Shown: piece after piece, positions 48,635-58,284 of the stretch
Position numbering within the stretch: the first letter of the stretch is position 1
How the letters are laid out: every line of letters starts with the position of its first letter
Assembly (NCBI RefSeq): GCF_002920615.1
Contig: NZ_PQSU01000026.1
Location: 1 to 64,000, forward strand
Origin: Streptomyces sp. Ru62
Lineage (GTDB): Bacteria > Actinomycetota > Actinomycetes > Streptomycetales > Streptomycetaceae
Length of the DNA: 64,000 bases
Direction of reading: 5' to 3'
The notes under the pieces: generated by a model
Told to the model about the DNA's origin: nothing
The model's input: the letters and a program-made list of their open reading frames with translations, nothing else
Databases searched by the model: none
Translations under genes and position numbers: made by a program

Positions 48635-51388
48635 GTGATCCAGGCCTTCGGACTGACCAGCAACCCCCGCAAGGCGCATCCGCCCGCTGTCGACGACGTT
48701 TCCTTCGAAGCGCCCGCCGGGCATGTCACCGCGCTCCTCGGGGCCGCCGGTGCGGGCAAGACGACGGCGCTCAAACTCATGCTTGAACTCGAACCCGGGC
48801 GCGGCATCACCTACTTCAGAGGGCGGCCACTGCACCGGATCGCGCATCCGTCACGGGAAGTCGGCGTACTCCTCGGCGACGTACCGGGCCACCCGTCCCG
48901 CTCGGTCCGTGGCCATCTGCGCATGCTCTGCGCGGCGTCGGGAGTTCCCGCGCGGCGGGCCGACGAGGTCCTCGAAGTGGTCGGTCTCGTCAGCCTCCGC
49001 GAGGAGCGCCTCGGCACGCTGTCGCGCGGCATGGACCGCAGACTCGGCCTGGCCTGTGCCCTGCTGCCCGACCCGCACACGCTCGTCCTGGACGAACCCG
49101 CCGACGGCCTCTCCGCCCGTGAGGCCCAGTGGCTGCACAGCATGCTGAGGGCCCACGCCGTCCAGGGCGGCACGGTGCTCTTCACCACGGCCGACACCAA
49201 GGAGGCCGCGCGCACCGCCGACCGGGTCGTCACGCTCGACGCCGGCAGAGTCGTCGCGGACCAGGAAGCAAGGGTGTTCGCCCGCACCCGGCTACGCCCC
49301 CGTGTGGCCGTCCGCAGCCCCCACGCCGTACGCCTCGCGGCCCTGCTCACCAAAGACGCGCGCACCGCTCGCCGCTCCGTCGAGGTCGTACGCGAGGGCG
49401 GCAACCGCCTGTCGGTGTACGGCACCACGACCGCCGACGTCGGGGAGATCGCGTTCCGGCACGGCATCCTCGTCCATCAACTGGCCGACGAGGTCGGTGA
49501 CATGGGGCCGGGAGCCGGTACCGAGAGGGACGCAGGGGTGAGCTCCACCGAGCCCCTCCCGGTTGTCCCGGACGCATCGCCGGCAGACCGGGAGACCCGG
49601 CAGCACCACAGCCCGGCGGAATCGGAAGCGTCGGCGTCCCACGGCCCGTACGAGGAGCCGCAGCAGGCATCGGCGGCCCCTTCCTGGGCGCGCCGCCGAC
49701 GTACCGTGTCGGGCCGCTCGGCGCCGGAACCCGCCACGGGCTCCGCGCCGAACCCCGGCTCGACCGCGCTCCGCGACTCACCGGAGAACCCGAGCGAAAC
49801 CGTGGACGAGTCGCCGACGGCGCCCGCAGACGCGAGGCCGGTGTCCGAGGAGACCGAGACGCTCGCCCTCCACGCGGCGGACGCGCGCGCCACGGAGCCA
49901 CCGGTGGAGTCACGCGCCCCCGGGACCGGTGCCACAGCGGCCGAATCCCGCGCGACGCCCCCGGACCGATCCGCATCCGAGCCGGACACCACGGCGCCGT
50001 GGCGCTCGTCGGTCGGCATGACCATCACCGGGCAGCCTTCGGGGCAGCGGGAACACGCGCCGGACTCCTCGGCGCCGGAGCCTGAGCGGGCCGTGGGCGG
50101 CCCCTCCCCGGTCGGCGAAGACCGATTGGCTCCCGGGCTCGCGGCGCGGGAACGCGTATGGACCGCCGACGGCGAGCGGACCGCGCCCAGCCACGGTCTC
50201 GATCAAAGGAGCGTGGCAGAACGTCCACTCACCGTCTCCGGTGCCACGGCGCACGACGCGCCGTCGGCCGGTGCGGCCGAGGACGGTACCCATGGCCACG
50301 GGGGAGTCACCGCGTCCGGCGAGAAGAACACGGCCGGTGCGGACGCCGGTGATGCGCCCGCCAGGGCCACCGGCGGCCGGTCCACCGATCCGGCGACCAC
50401 CCCGGACTCCGGCCTCGGCGGGGTCGCCACCGCTTCCGAACCGCAGGCCGGACGTGCCCGCACAGCCACAGCGATCGTCGCCGGCGCACGTACCCTCCTG
50501 CCCGGGGCGAGGAATCCGGCCGCCCGGCAGCAGCAGACCGGCCGCGCCGCCCGGCCCGACGGTGTCCGCACCTTCCCCGCCGCCTTCCCGCTCCCACCCC
50601 CCATCACCGTCCGCCCCGCCCGCAGTCCTCTCCGCCCCCTGCGCTACGAGATCCGGCGCGCCGGCGGAATCGGCACCGGTTTCCTCACCTGCGGCGCCGT
50701 ACTGGTGGTGTCCGTGCTCACCGCCGTACTCCTGGCGCGACTCGGTCACACACCGCAGGCGCGGCTGTTCGCCGCATGGCCGCGGGAGCTGCCGCTGCCG
50801 CCCGCGGCGCTCGCGGCGGGACTGCTCGGTGCGCTGGCCTTCGGGGACGAGTTCCGCCACCCCGCCCTGGCGGCGGACCGCGGCACCGTCCCCCGCCGGC
50901 TGGGGCTGCTCACCGCGAAACTGCTCGTCTCCGGCGCCACCGCGGTGCTGCTCGCCTTCCTCACCGTGGGCTGCGACGCCGAAGTGCTCTACATCGTCTA
51001 CGGACGGGAGCTGACGCAAGTTCCCGCGGACTGGCTCTCGCTGACCGCGAGTTGGTTCGGGCTGGTCGTCGGCTGCGCCTGGGCCGGCGTGCTGGCGGCC
51101 GGTGTGTTCCGGTCCACGACGGCCGGACTGGCCGCCGTCCTCGCCGTGCCCGTCCTCGTCGTGCCCCTCGTGGACAAGGCGCTGCGGGGTCCGGCCGTAC
51201 GGATGGCGCCCGACTTCCCGGTGCGGATGCGGGAGGTCTTCCTGCTGCAGTGGCCCTTCGGAGGGGAGCGGTACCTGGTCGCGGCGGTGCGGGTCCTGGC
51301 TCAACCCGTCGGGGGCGCGTTGGCGTTGTCGCTGGCGGCACTGCTCTGCGCGTACCTGCTCACAGCACTGCGCACCCGGTTCCGATGA
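48635..51388 (+). CDS. ABC ATPase-long linker-membrane domain fusion
   Basis: 917 residues from the GTG at 48635. Residues 1-290 are an ABC ATPase: Walker A GAAGAGKTT with K42, signature LSRGM in place of LSGGQ, and Walker B LVLDEP (D153, E154). The H-loop reads TTADTKEA with A186 where His is expected. Residues ~292-662 are a disordered Thr/Pro/Glu/Ala-rich linker. Residues ~670-917 hold about six membrane segments resembling an ABC-2 permease (GDEFRHPALAADRG). The substrate is unknown. It lies directly upstream of whiH in the same direction. Confidence 0.85.
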   Translation: MIQAFGLTSNPRKAHPPAVDDVSFEAPAGHVTALLGAAGAGKTTALKLMLELEPGRGITYFRGRPLHRIAHPSREVGVLLGDVPGHPSRSVRGHLRMLCAASGVPARRADEVLEVVGLVSLREERLGTLSRGMDRRLGLACALLPDPHTLVLDEPADGLSAREAQWLHSMLRAHAVQGGTVLFTTADTKEAARTADRVVTLDAGRVVADQEARVFARTRLRPRVAVRSPHAVRLAALLTKDARTARRSVEVVREGGNRLSVYGTTTADVGEIAFRHGILVHQLADEVGDMGPGAGTERDAGVSSTEPLPVVPDASPADRETRQHHSPAESEASASHGPYEEPQQASAAPSWARRRRTVSGRSAPEPATGSAPNPGSTALRDSPENPSETVDESPTAPADARPVSEETETLALHAADARATEPPVESRAPGTGATAAESRATPPDRSASEPDTTAPWRSSVGMTITGQPSGQREHAPDSSAPEPERAVGGPSPVGEDRLAPGLAARERVWTADGERTAPSHGLDQRSVAERPLTVSGATAHDAPSAGAAEDGTHGHGGVTASGEKNTAGADAGDAPARATGGRSTDPATTPDSGLGGVATASEPQAGRARTATAIVAGARTLLPGARNPAARQQQTGRAARPDGVRTFPAAFPLPPPITVRPARSPLRPLRYEIRRAGGIGTGFLTCGAVLVVSVLTAVLLARLGHTPQARLFAAWPRELPLPPAALAAGLLGALAFGDEFRHPALAADRGTVPRRLGLLTAKLLVSGATAVLLAFLTVGCDAEVLYIVYGRELTQVPADWLSLTASWFGLVVGCAWAGVLAAGVFRSTTAGLAAVLAVPVLVVPLVDKALRGPAVRMAPDFPVRMREVFLLQWPFGGERYLVAAVRVLAQPVGGALALSLAALLCAYLLTALRTRFR

Positions 51389-51431
51389 CAACGCAGCGCA
51401 CACTTCCGTACTCGCTGTGTGCACAACTCCC

Positions 51432-51458
51432 CGAAGAAAGCCCATTTCTTTTCGATAA
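51432..51458 (+). promoter_or_regulatory. Candidate sigma-WhiG promoter of whiH
   Basis: CGAA-N15-TTCGATAA resembles the sigma-WhiG consensus TAAA-N15-GCCGATAA at the -10 (6 of 8) but weakly at the -35. In S. coelicolor whiH is known to be a direct WhiG target, which supports the call. Confidence 0.4.
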
Positions 51459-51550
51459 GGCGTCAATTGCGACGCCGTGAGCGATCACCCTTTCGTGTGC
51501 TTTTCACCAAAGACCTCAAGGGAGTTGAAGACGGCGCCGACAAAGGATCC

Positions 51551-52438
51551 GTGAGTACCCTTGCGCACACCATGATGACCGCAGCCCGCTCCGCAGACTC
51601 AGGTCTGGCCGGCCCGGGCGAACTCGACCGCTACCCCTACGCCGAGACCCCGGTGACCGACCGCGTCGGCGCGCCCGCCTGGGACGGCGGGGAACCCGAG
51701 CTGGGCCGCGTCGGCAGGCGGGCCTCGGGCAGCCGTGGACGCGGACTGCACGGCCAACTCGTCCAGCAGCTGGGACAGATGATCGTCTCCGGTGACCTGG
51801 GCGCCGACCGCCCGCTGGTGCCGGAGGAGATCGGCCAGCGTTTCGAGGTCTCCCGCACCGTCGTCCGCGAGTCCCTCCGCGTCCTGGAGGCCAAGGGCCT
51901 GGTCAGCGCCCGCCCGAACGTCGGCACGCGCGTGCGTCCCGTCAGCGACTGGAACCTTCTCGACCCGGACATCATCGAGTGGCGGGCCTTCGGGCCGCAG
52001 CGCGACGACCAGCGCCGGGAGCTGAGCGAGCTGCGCTGGACGATCGAGCCGCTCGCCGCCCGTCTAGCCGCCGGGCACGGGCGCGAGGAGGTGCAGCAGC
52101 GCCTCTGCGACATGGTAGAGATCATGAGCCACGCGCTGGCCCAGGGTGACGCGCTCACCTACTCGCGCGCCGACACCGAGTTCCACGCGCTGCTGATCCA
52201 GATCGCGGGCAACCGCATGCTGGAGCACCTGTCCGGCATCGTCTCGGCGGCGCTGCAGGTGTCCGGCGGCCCGGTCACCGGCTGTGACCGGCCGAACGAG
52301 GCGTCCCTCGCGCAGCACGCGCGGATCGTCGACGCGCTCGGCACCGGCGACGGCGCCGCGGCGGAGACCGCCATGCGCCAGCTCCTCACCGTCCACCCCG
52401 AGGTGGAGCGCGTGGTCCCCGCCCCGCGCGAGCACTGA
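51551..52438 (+). CDS. whiH: Sporulation regulator WhiH (GntR/FadR-like)
   Basis: 295 residues from the GTG at 51551, with AAAGGA 5 bases upstream. The N-terminal ~55 residues are disordered, then a GntR winged helix-turn-helix (about 60-125: LVQQLGQMIVSGDL, LVPEEIGQRFEVSRTVVRESLRVLEAKGLV) and an FCD effector domain (about 140-285) with ADTEFHALLIQIAGN. WhiH acts at septation in aerial hyphae. Identification rests on the domain layout plus the position immediately before hrdB, as in S. coelicolor. The longer frame upstream overlaps the promoter. Confidence 0.92.
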   Translation: MSTLAHTMMTAARSADSGLAGPGELDRYPYAETPVTDRVGAPAWDGGEPELGRVGRRASGSRGRGLHGQLVQQLGQMIVSGDLGADRPLVPEEIGQRFEVSRTVVRESLRVLEAKGLVSARPNVGTRVRPVSDWNLLDPDIIEWRAFGPQRDDQRRELSELRWTIEPLAARLAAGHGREEVQQRLCDMVEIMSHALAQGDALTYSRADTEFHALLIQIAGNRMLEHLSGIVSAALQVSGGPVTGCDRPNEASLAQHARIVDALGTGDGAAAETAMRQLLTVHPEVERVVPAPREH

Positions 52439-52530
52439 CCTCGCGAGGAACGCGGTGCGGTCGCCGGTGTGCGGCGCTCTTGTGGTACTCGCGGCGGCAC
52501 CAGGCCCGGGTACCGGCCGCCGCCGGACCC

Positions 52531-52554
52531 GGCCGGACCATCTGAGGTCCGGCC
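52531..52554 (+). terminator. whiH terminator
   Basis: A perfect 9-bp stem (GGCCGGACC / GGTCCGGCC) with a 6-nt loop, 93 bp after the whiH stop. It insulates whiH from hrdB. Confidence 0.65.
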
Positions 52555-52873
52555 AGGTCCGGCGGTGACGGGAAACCCTGGTCGTGGGTGCGGCCGGTTC
52601 GAAGGTCCAGGGCGATCTCATTTGCACATGTCTGACCGCCTTTGATCGCTTACGGGGTGTGACTCGGGCCACGCAGATTGGGCGTAACGCTCGTGGAGAC
52701 AGCGCGATGACCTAAGAGGTGACAGCCGCGGAGGGAATACGGACGCCGAACCAGGCGCTGTGCATCTTCCCGGCCCCCGCCCGCGCCGTCGGCCCATCCC
52801 CAGGCCGGTGGTCGGCTCCTGTCCGCAGTGGACGGTGCCGGAAGCCGTTTTCCAACGTTCCGAGAGGTTGTTC
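52555..52873 (+). promoter_or_regulatory. hrdB leader and promoter region
   Basis: 319 bp without a gene ahead of a highly expressed sigma factor. GGAAT at 52734-52738, followed after 18 bases by GCT, partly resembles the sigma-R consensus GGAAT-N18-GTT; S. coelicolor hrdB has a sigma-R-dependent promoter. I could not place the main vegetative promoter with confidence. GAGAGG 7 bases before the GTG is the ribosome site. Confidence 0.4.
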
Positions 52874-54415
52874 GTGTCGGCCAGCACATCCCGTACGCTC
52901 CCGCCGGAGATCGCCGAGTCCGTCTCTGTCATGGCTCTCATTGAGCGGGGAAAGGCTGAGGGGCAGATCGCCGGCGACGATGTGCGTCGGGCCTTCGAAG
53001 CTGACCAGATTCCGGCCACTCAGTGGAAGAACGTACTGCGCAGCCTCAACCAGATCCTTGAGGAAGAGGGTGTGACGCTGATGGTCAGTGCCGCAGAGCC
53101 CAAGCGCACCCGCAAGAGCGTCGCAGCGAAGAGCCCCGCCAAGCGCACCGCCACCAAGACGGTCGCGGCGAAGACGGTGACCACCCGCAAGGCGACCGCG
53201 ACCACGGCCGCCCCCGCGGCGCCCGCCGCTCCGGCCGCAGCCGATTCCGCCGACGAAGCCGCACCCGCCAAGAAGGCCGTCGCCAAGAAGGTGACCGCCA
53301 AGAAGACCGTCGCGAAGAAGGCCGTCGCGAAGAAGACGGCCGCCAAGAAGACCACGGCCAAGAAGGACGACGTCGAGCTCCTCGAGGACGAGGTTCTTGA
53401 GGACACCAAGGTCGCCGACGAGCCCGAGGGTGCCGAGAGCGCCGGCTTCGTCCTGTCCGACGAGGACGAGGACGACGCGCCCGCGCAGCAGGTCGCCGCG
53501 GCCGGTGCCACCGCGGACCCGGTCAAGGACTACCTGAAGCAGATCGGCAAGGTCCCCCTGCTCAACGCCGAGCAGGAGGTCGAGCTGGCCAAGCGCATCG
53601 AGGCGGGTCTGTTCGCCGAGGACAAGCTGGCGAACTCCGACAAGCTCGCCCCGAAGCTCAAGCGCGAGCTCGAGATCATCGCCGAGGACGGCCGCCGCGC
53701 CAAGAACCACCTCCTGGAGGCCAACCTCCGTCTGGTGGTCTCCCTGGCCAAGCGCTACACCGGCCGCGGCATGCTCTTCCTGGACCTCATCCAGGAGGGC
53801 AACCTCGGTCTGATCCGCGCGGTCGAGAAGTTCGACTACACCAAGGGCTACAAGTTCTCCACGTACGCCACCTGGTGGATCCGTCAGGCGATCACCCGTG
53901 CCATGGCCGACCAGGCCCGCACCATCCGTATCCCGGTGCACATGGTCGAGGTCATCAACAAGCTCGCGCGCGTGCAGCGCCAGATGCTCCAGGACCTGGG
54001 CCGCGAGCCCACCCCGGAGGAGCTGGCCAAGGAGCTCGACATGACCCCGGAAAAGGTCATCGAGGTCCAGAAGTACGGCCGTGAGCCCATCTCGCTGCAC
54101 ACCCCGCTGGGCGAGGACGGCGACAGCGAGTTCGGTGACCTCATCGAGGACTCCGAGGCCGTCGTCCCGGCCGACGCGGTCAGCTTCACGCTGCTGCAGG
54201 AGCAGCTGCACTCCGTCCTCGACACCCTGTCCGAGCGCGAGGCGGGTGTCGTCTCCATGCGCTTCGGCCTCACCGACGGTCAGCCGAAGACCCTCGACGA
54301 GATCGGCAAGGTGTACGGCGTGACGCGCGAGCGCATCCGTCAGATCGAGTCCAAGACCATGTCGAAGCTGCGCCACCCGTCGCGTTCCCAGGTGCTGCGC
54401 GACTACCTCGACTAG
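52874..54415 (+). CDS. hrdB: Principal sigma factor HrdB
   Basis: 513 residues, the essential sigma-70 that directs housekeeping transcription. Region 1.1-like sequence is at the start, and about residues 75-165 are a Lys/Ala-rich stretch with many AKK motifs characteristic of Streptomyces HrdB. The conserved part begins at DPVKDYLKQIGKVPLLNAEQE (region 1.2), then region 2 (KFDYTKGYKFSTYATWWIRQA), region 3 and region 4 (VTRERIRQIESKTMSKLRHP). The GTG at 52874 gives the known N-terminus VSASTSRTLPPEIAESV. The frame upstream to 52760 is not used. Confidence 0.98.
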   Translation: MSASTSRTLPPEIAESVSVMALIERGKAEGQIAGDDVRRAFEADQIPATQWKNVLRSLNQILEEEGVTLMVSAAEPKRTRKSVAAKSPAKRTATKTVAAKTVTTRKATATTAAPAAPAAPAAADSADEAAPAKKAVAKKVTAKKTVAKKAVAKKTAAKKTTAKKDDVELLEDEVLEDTKVADEPEGAESAGFVLSDEDEDDAPAQQVAAAGATADPVKDYLKQIGKVPLLNAEQEVELAKRIEAGLFAEDKLANSDKLAPKLKRELEIIAEDGRRAKNHLLEANLRLVVSLAKRYTGRGMLFLDLIQEGNLGLIRAVEKFDYTKGYKFSTYATWWIRQAITRAMADQARTIRIPVHMVEVINKLARVQRQMLQDLGREPTPEELAKELDMTPEKVIEVQKYGREPISLHTPLGEDGDSEFGDLIEDSEAVVPADAVSFTLLQEQLHSVLDTLSEREAGVVSMRFGLTDGQPKTLDEIGKVYGVTRERIRQIESKTMSKLRHPSRSQVLRDYLD

Positions 54416-54433
54416 ATCGCGGTCGTACGACGG

Positions 54434-54469
54434 CGAAGGCCCGGTCCCCTCGCGGGAGCCGGGCCTTCG
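54434..54469 (+). terminator. hrdB terminator
   Basis: An 11-bp perfect stem (CGAAGGCCCGG with its complement CCGGGCCTTCG) 18 bp after the hrdB stop, with a partly paired 14-nt loop. Confidence 0.85.
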
Positions 54470-54535
54470 TGCTGCGCGCTTTCGTGGCGTGGATCACTCT
54501 GAGTGTCCCAGGAGGACCCAGAGTGAGGAGCATGC

Positions 54536-55390
54536 ATGCGCCGTTCCGTTGTCCGGGCACTGATCCGGCCGCTGGCCCTGGCGGCCACCGTGACCGCGAT
54601 ACCCGTGGTGAGCGCGGCTCCCGCCGTCGCCGACAGCGTCGTCGTCGGAGGGTTCCCGATCGACGTCTCCCAGGCTCCGTGGACGGTGGCGCTGGCCAGC
54701 CGTGACCGGTTCGGAGGTATGCGGGCGGGCCAGTTCTGCGGCGCGGTGGCCGTCGGGCGGACCACCGTGGTCACCGCGGCCCACTGTCTGTCCGAGGAGG
54801 TACTCGGAGCACCGCCGAACCGTGTGCGCGACCTCAAGGTCATAGCTGGCCGCACCGACCTGCTGTCGGAGCAGGGCAATGAGATCGCCGTACGGGAGAT
54901 CTGGCTCAATCCCGCGTACGACGTCACGACCCATTCAGGGGACTTCGCGGTCCTCGGGCTCGCCGGACCGCTGCCGCAGAGCGCGGTCGTCACCATGGCG
55001 GGCGCGGGCGATCCCGCGTACGCACCGGGCACGCAGGCCCTGGTGTCCGGGTGGGGGGACACGACCGGCGCAGGGTCCTACGCGCGGCGGCTCCATGCCG
55101 CACGCGTACGCGTACTGCCCGACGAGACGTGTGCCCGCGCCTTTCCGGGGGGCCCCGACGGCGCTTACCGGGCCGCCACCATGCTGTGCGCGGGTGAGGC
55201 CCGCGGAGGCCCCGACGCCTGCCAGGGGGACAGCGGCGGCCCTCTGGTGGCCGGGGGGCGGCTGATCGGCCTCGTGTCGTGGGGGAGCGGCTGCGGACGG
55301 CCGGGGCTCCCCGGGGTCTACACGCGCGTCTCCGAGATCGTACGAGCCCTGCGGCAGGCCGCCGCGGCCCAGCCTTCCGGGCACTCGTGA
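54536..55390 (+). CDS. Secreted trypsin-like serine protease
   Basis: 284 residues with a signal peptide (RR start, hydrophobic core, cut near AVAD at ~33). The mature part begins VVGGFPID, the usual site for zymogen activation. The S1 triad is clear: VVTAAHC, GDFAVL and QGDSGGPLV. Cys pairs typical of chymotrypsin-fold enzymes are present. It is probably an extracellular trypsin. GAGGAG is 7 bases before the ATG. It is convergent with the small zinc protein through a shared terminator. Confidence 0.95.
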   Translation: MRRSVVRALIRPLALAATVTAIPVVSAAPAVADSVVVGGFPIDVSQAPWTVALASRDRFGGMRAGQFCGAVAVGRTTVVTAAHCLSEEVLGAPPNRVRDLKVIAGRTDLLSEQGNEIAVREIWLNPAYDVTTHSGDFAVLGLAGPLPQSAVVTMAGAGDPAYAPGTQALVSGWGDTTGAGSYARRLHAARVRVLPDETCARAFPGGPDGAYRAATMLCAGEARGGPDACQGDSGGPLVAGGRLIGLVSWGSGCGRPGLPGVYTRVSEIVRALRQAAAAQPSGHS

Positions 55391-55412
55391 GCGCGCGGCT
55401 GCGGGCATGAGC

Positions 55413-55447
55413 ACGGGCGGCCGCTCCTGGGAGGAGCGGCCGCCCGT
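55413..55447. terminator. Bidirectional terminator, trypsin / zinc protein
   Basis: A perfect 16-bp stem (arms 55413-55428 and 55432-55447, starting ACGGGCGGCCGCTCC) closed by a GGG loop, between convergent stops. Confidence 0.88.
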
Positions 55448-55488
55448 TCACCGGCCTGTGCCGGGGCTGGCTCGTCGTGGTGCGAGAT

Positions 55489-55719
55489 TCAGCGCTCTTC
55501 GTCGGAAGCGGTGTTCGGAACGGACGTCAGCCGCTCCGTCTCGTCCTGTATCTCAGCGGCGATCTTCTTGAGTTCCGGCTCGAACTTGCGACCGTGGTGG
55601 GCGCAGAAGAGCAGTTCTCCGCCGCTGAGCAGGACGACGCGCAGGTATGCCTGGGCGCCGCAGCGGTCGCAGCGATCGGCGGCCGTCAACGGGCTCGCGG
55701 GGGTCAGAACAGTAGTCAC
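55489..55719 (-). CDS. Small DUF7455-like zinc-ribbon protein
   Basis: 76 residues from GTG. CDRCGAQAYLRVVL and FCAHHGRKF give two cysteine/histidine pairs that should bind one zinc, and the C-terminal half is a charged helix (ELKKIAAEIQDETERL). Similar proteins are widespread in Streptomyces next to parE/gyrB-type genes, from memory, with no known role. AGAGG precedes the start. Confidence 0.85.
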   Translation of the reverse strand: MTTVLTPASPLTAADRCDRCGAQAYLRVVLLSGGELLFCAHHGRKFEPELKKIAAEIQDETERLTSVPNTASDEER

Positions 55720-56160
55720 GTCGCCTCTTCTCTAGCTCGACGAGCTGTCGTACCAGGGTCAACATCCAACCAGCCCGAAAACGTTCCCGCTCGTGGCTTT
55801 TCCTCGAAAAAATCTTTCCGGGGCGGCTGTCTGCTGCCGGTTGGCGGCGAATGTGCCGTATTGCGTCTCTTGTATGCCTACGGGTTCGCGCTGTCTTGCT
55901 GTCTCGGTCCTCCCGGCCGGGTTGCCGGTTGTTCATGAGGACGTGCCCGGAGCCTAAATGGTTCATGCCTCGAAGGGAACGTGATGTGTGCTTCACTCCA
56001 ACGAGGGATCGAACAGGCATGCGAGCCTGGACTAGTGTGAGTTGCCGACGAGGGTGGCGTTACACGGGCTCTACCAGGGCTCGGTACCCTCTGTGCGGCG
56101 ACCGAAGCCGCCCCCTTACCCAGTAGGGGGCCACCTGAAATTCAGCGAGGAGCGAACCGC
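55720..56160. other. Divergent region between the zinc protein gene and parE
   Basis: 441 bp without a gene. It contains the short inverted repeat CCCCCT-N8-AGGGGG (56111-56130) and CTGAA-A-TTCAG (56135-56145) just ahead of the GAGGAG ribosome site of parE. Either could be a control or attenuation element, but nothing here shows it. Confidence 0.45.
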
Positions 56161-58284
56161 GTGACCGCCGACACGTCCGTGCCGTCCACAGCGCTGCTGG
56201 CAGGAGCAGACCGGGACGGTTCCAACTACACCGCGCGGCACCTGCTCGTCCTTGAGGGTCTTGAGGCCGTGCGCAAGCGCCCCGGTATGTACATCGGCTC
56301 GACCGACAGCCGCGGTCTGATGCACTGCCTGTGGGAGATCATCGACAACTCGGTGGACGAGGCCCTCGGCGGCTACTGCGACCACATCGAGGTGATCCTC
56401 CACGACGACGGCTCCGTGGAGGTGCGCGACAACGGCCGCGGCATCCCCGTGGACGTGGAACCGAAGACCGGCCTGTCCGGCGTCGAGGTCGTCATGACCA
56501 AGCTGCACGCCGGCGGCAAGTTCGGCGGCGGCTCCTACGCGGCCTCCGGCGGTCTGCACGGCGTCGGTGCCTCCGTGGTCAACGCCCTCTCCGCCCGCCT
56601 CGACGTCGAGGTGGACCGTGGCGGACACACCCACGCCATCAGCTTCCGGCGTGGCGTGCCCGGCGCCTTCGCCGCCGAGGGCGCGGACGCGAAGTTCGAG
56701 GCCAAGAGCGGTCTGCGCAAGGCCAAGAAGATCCCAAAGACGCGCACCGGCACGCGTGTGCGCTACTGGGCCGACCGGCAGATCTTCCTCAAGGACGCCA
56801 AGCTGTCCCTGGAGAACCTGCACCAGCGTGCCCGGCAGACCGCGTTCCTGGTGCCCGGCCTCACCATCGTCGTCCGTGACGAGTTCGGCCTCGGCGAGGG
56901 CGGCAGCAAGGGCGAGGAGTCGTTCCGCTTCGACGGCGGTATCAGCGAGTTCTGCGAGTACCTGGCGAACGACAAGGCGATCTGCGACGTCCTCCGCTTC
57001 TCGGGCAGGGGCACTTTCAAGGAGACCGTCCCGGTCCTGGACGAACACGGTCAGATGACCCCCACCGAGGTCACCCGCGAGCTGGGCGTCGACGTCGCGA
57101 TGCGGTGGGGTACGGGCTACGACACGACCGTCAGGTCTTTCGTCAACATCATCGCCACCCCCAAGGGCGGCACCCACGTCACCGGCTTCGAGCAGGCCCT
57201 CACCCAGACGCTGAACGATGTGCTGCGGGCCAAGAAGCTGCTGCGCGTGGCCGAGGACAACATCGTCAAGGACGACGCCCTGGAGGGCCTCACCGCCGTC
57301 GTCACCGTCCGGCTGGCCGAGCCGCAGTTCGAGGGCCAGACCAAGGAGGTCCTCGGCACCTCGGCGGCCCGCCGGATCGTGAACAGCGTGATCAGCAAGG
57401 AGCTGAAGGCGTTCCTCACGGCGACCAAGCGCGACGCTGCCGCCCAGGCCCGGGTGGTCATGGAGAAGGTGGTCGCGGCCGCCCGCACCCGGGTCGCGGC
57501 CCGTCAGCACAAGGACGCCCAGCGCCGCAAGACGGCCCTGGAGTCCTCTTCCCTGCCGGCCAAGCTCGCCGACTGCCGCAGTGACGACGTCGACCGCAGC
57601 GAGCTGTTCATCGTGGAGGGCGACTCCGCGCTCGGCACGGCGAAGCTGGCACGGAACTCCGAGTTCCAGGCCCTGTTGCCGATCCGCGGCAAGATCCTCA
57701 ACGTGCAGCGGTCGTCGGTCACCGACATGCTCAAGAACGCCGAGTGCGGCGCGATCATCCAGGTCATAGGAGCTGGCTCGGGCCGTACCTTCGACATCGA
57801 CCAGGCCCGCTACGGCAAGATCATCATGATGACCGACGCCGATGTGGACGGCTCGCACATCCGCTGTCTGCTGCTCACGCTGTTCCAGCGCTACATGCGG
57901 CCCATGGTCGAGGCCGGCCGGGTCTTCGCCGCCGTGCCGCCGCTGCACCGTATCGAGCTGATCCAGCCGAAGAAGGGGCAGGAGAAGTACGTCTACACGT
58001 ACTCCGACCGCGAGCTGCGCGACAAGCTCATGGAGTTCCAGAGCAAGGGCATCCGGTACAAGGACTCCATCCAGCGCTACAAGGGTCTGGGTGAGATGGA
58101 CGCCGACCAGCTGGCCGAGACCACGATGGACCCGCGCCACCGCACCCTGCGCCGCATCAACCTCTCCGACCTGGAAGCCGCGGAACAGGTCTTCGACCTG
58201 CTGATGGGCAACGACGTGGCTCCCCGCAAGGAGTTCATCTCCAGCTCGGCGGCGACGCTGGACCGGTCACGCATCGACGCGTAG
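56161..58284 (+). CDS. parE: DNA topoisomerase IV subunit B
   Basis: 707 residues, the ATPase subunit that decatenates daughter chromosomes with ParC. The GHKL ATPase has EIIDNSVDEAL and DNGRGIPVD, with GGLHGVGASVVNALS closing the site. The TOPRIM domain has FIVEGDSALGTAK and MTDADVDGSHIR. The length and the missing insert distinguish it from the replication-origin GyrB, so I call ParE (also named GyrB2 in streptomycetes). Its parC partner is not in the window. The GTG start follows GAGGAG. Confidence 0.93.
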   Translation: MTADTSVPSTALLAGADRDGSNYTARHLLVLEGLEAVRKRPGMYIGSTDSRGLMHCLWEIIDNSVDEALGGYCDHIEVILHDDGSVEVRDNGRGIPVDVEPKTGLSGVEVVMTKLHAGGKFGGGSYAASGGLHGVGASVVNALSARLDVEVDRGGHTHAISFRRGVPGAFAAEGADAKFEAKSGLRKAKKIPKTRTGTRVRYWADRQIFLKDAKLSLENLHQRARQTAFLVPGLTIVVRDEFGLGEGGSKGEESFRFDGGISEFCEYLANDKAICDVLRFSGRGTFKETVPVLDEHGQMTPTEVTRELGVDVAMRWGTGYDTTVRSFVNIIATPKGGTHVTGFEQALTQTLNDVLRAKKLLRVAEDNIVKDDALEGLTAVVTVRLAEPQFEGQTKEVLGTSAARRIVNSVISKELKAFLTATKRDAAAQARVVMEKVVAAARTRVAARQHKDAQRRKTALESSSLPAKLADCRSDDVDRSELFIVEGDSALGTAKLARNSEFQALLPIRGKILNVQRSSVTDMLKNAECGAIIQVIGAGSGRTFDIDQARYGKIIMMTDADVDGSHIRCLLLTLFQRYMRPMVEAGRVFAAVPPLHRIELIQPKKGQEKYVYTYSDRELRDKLMEFQSKGIRYKDSIQRYKGLGEMDADQLAETTMDPRHRTLRRINLSDLEAAEQVFDLLMGNDVAPRKEFISSSAATLDRSRIDA

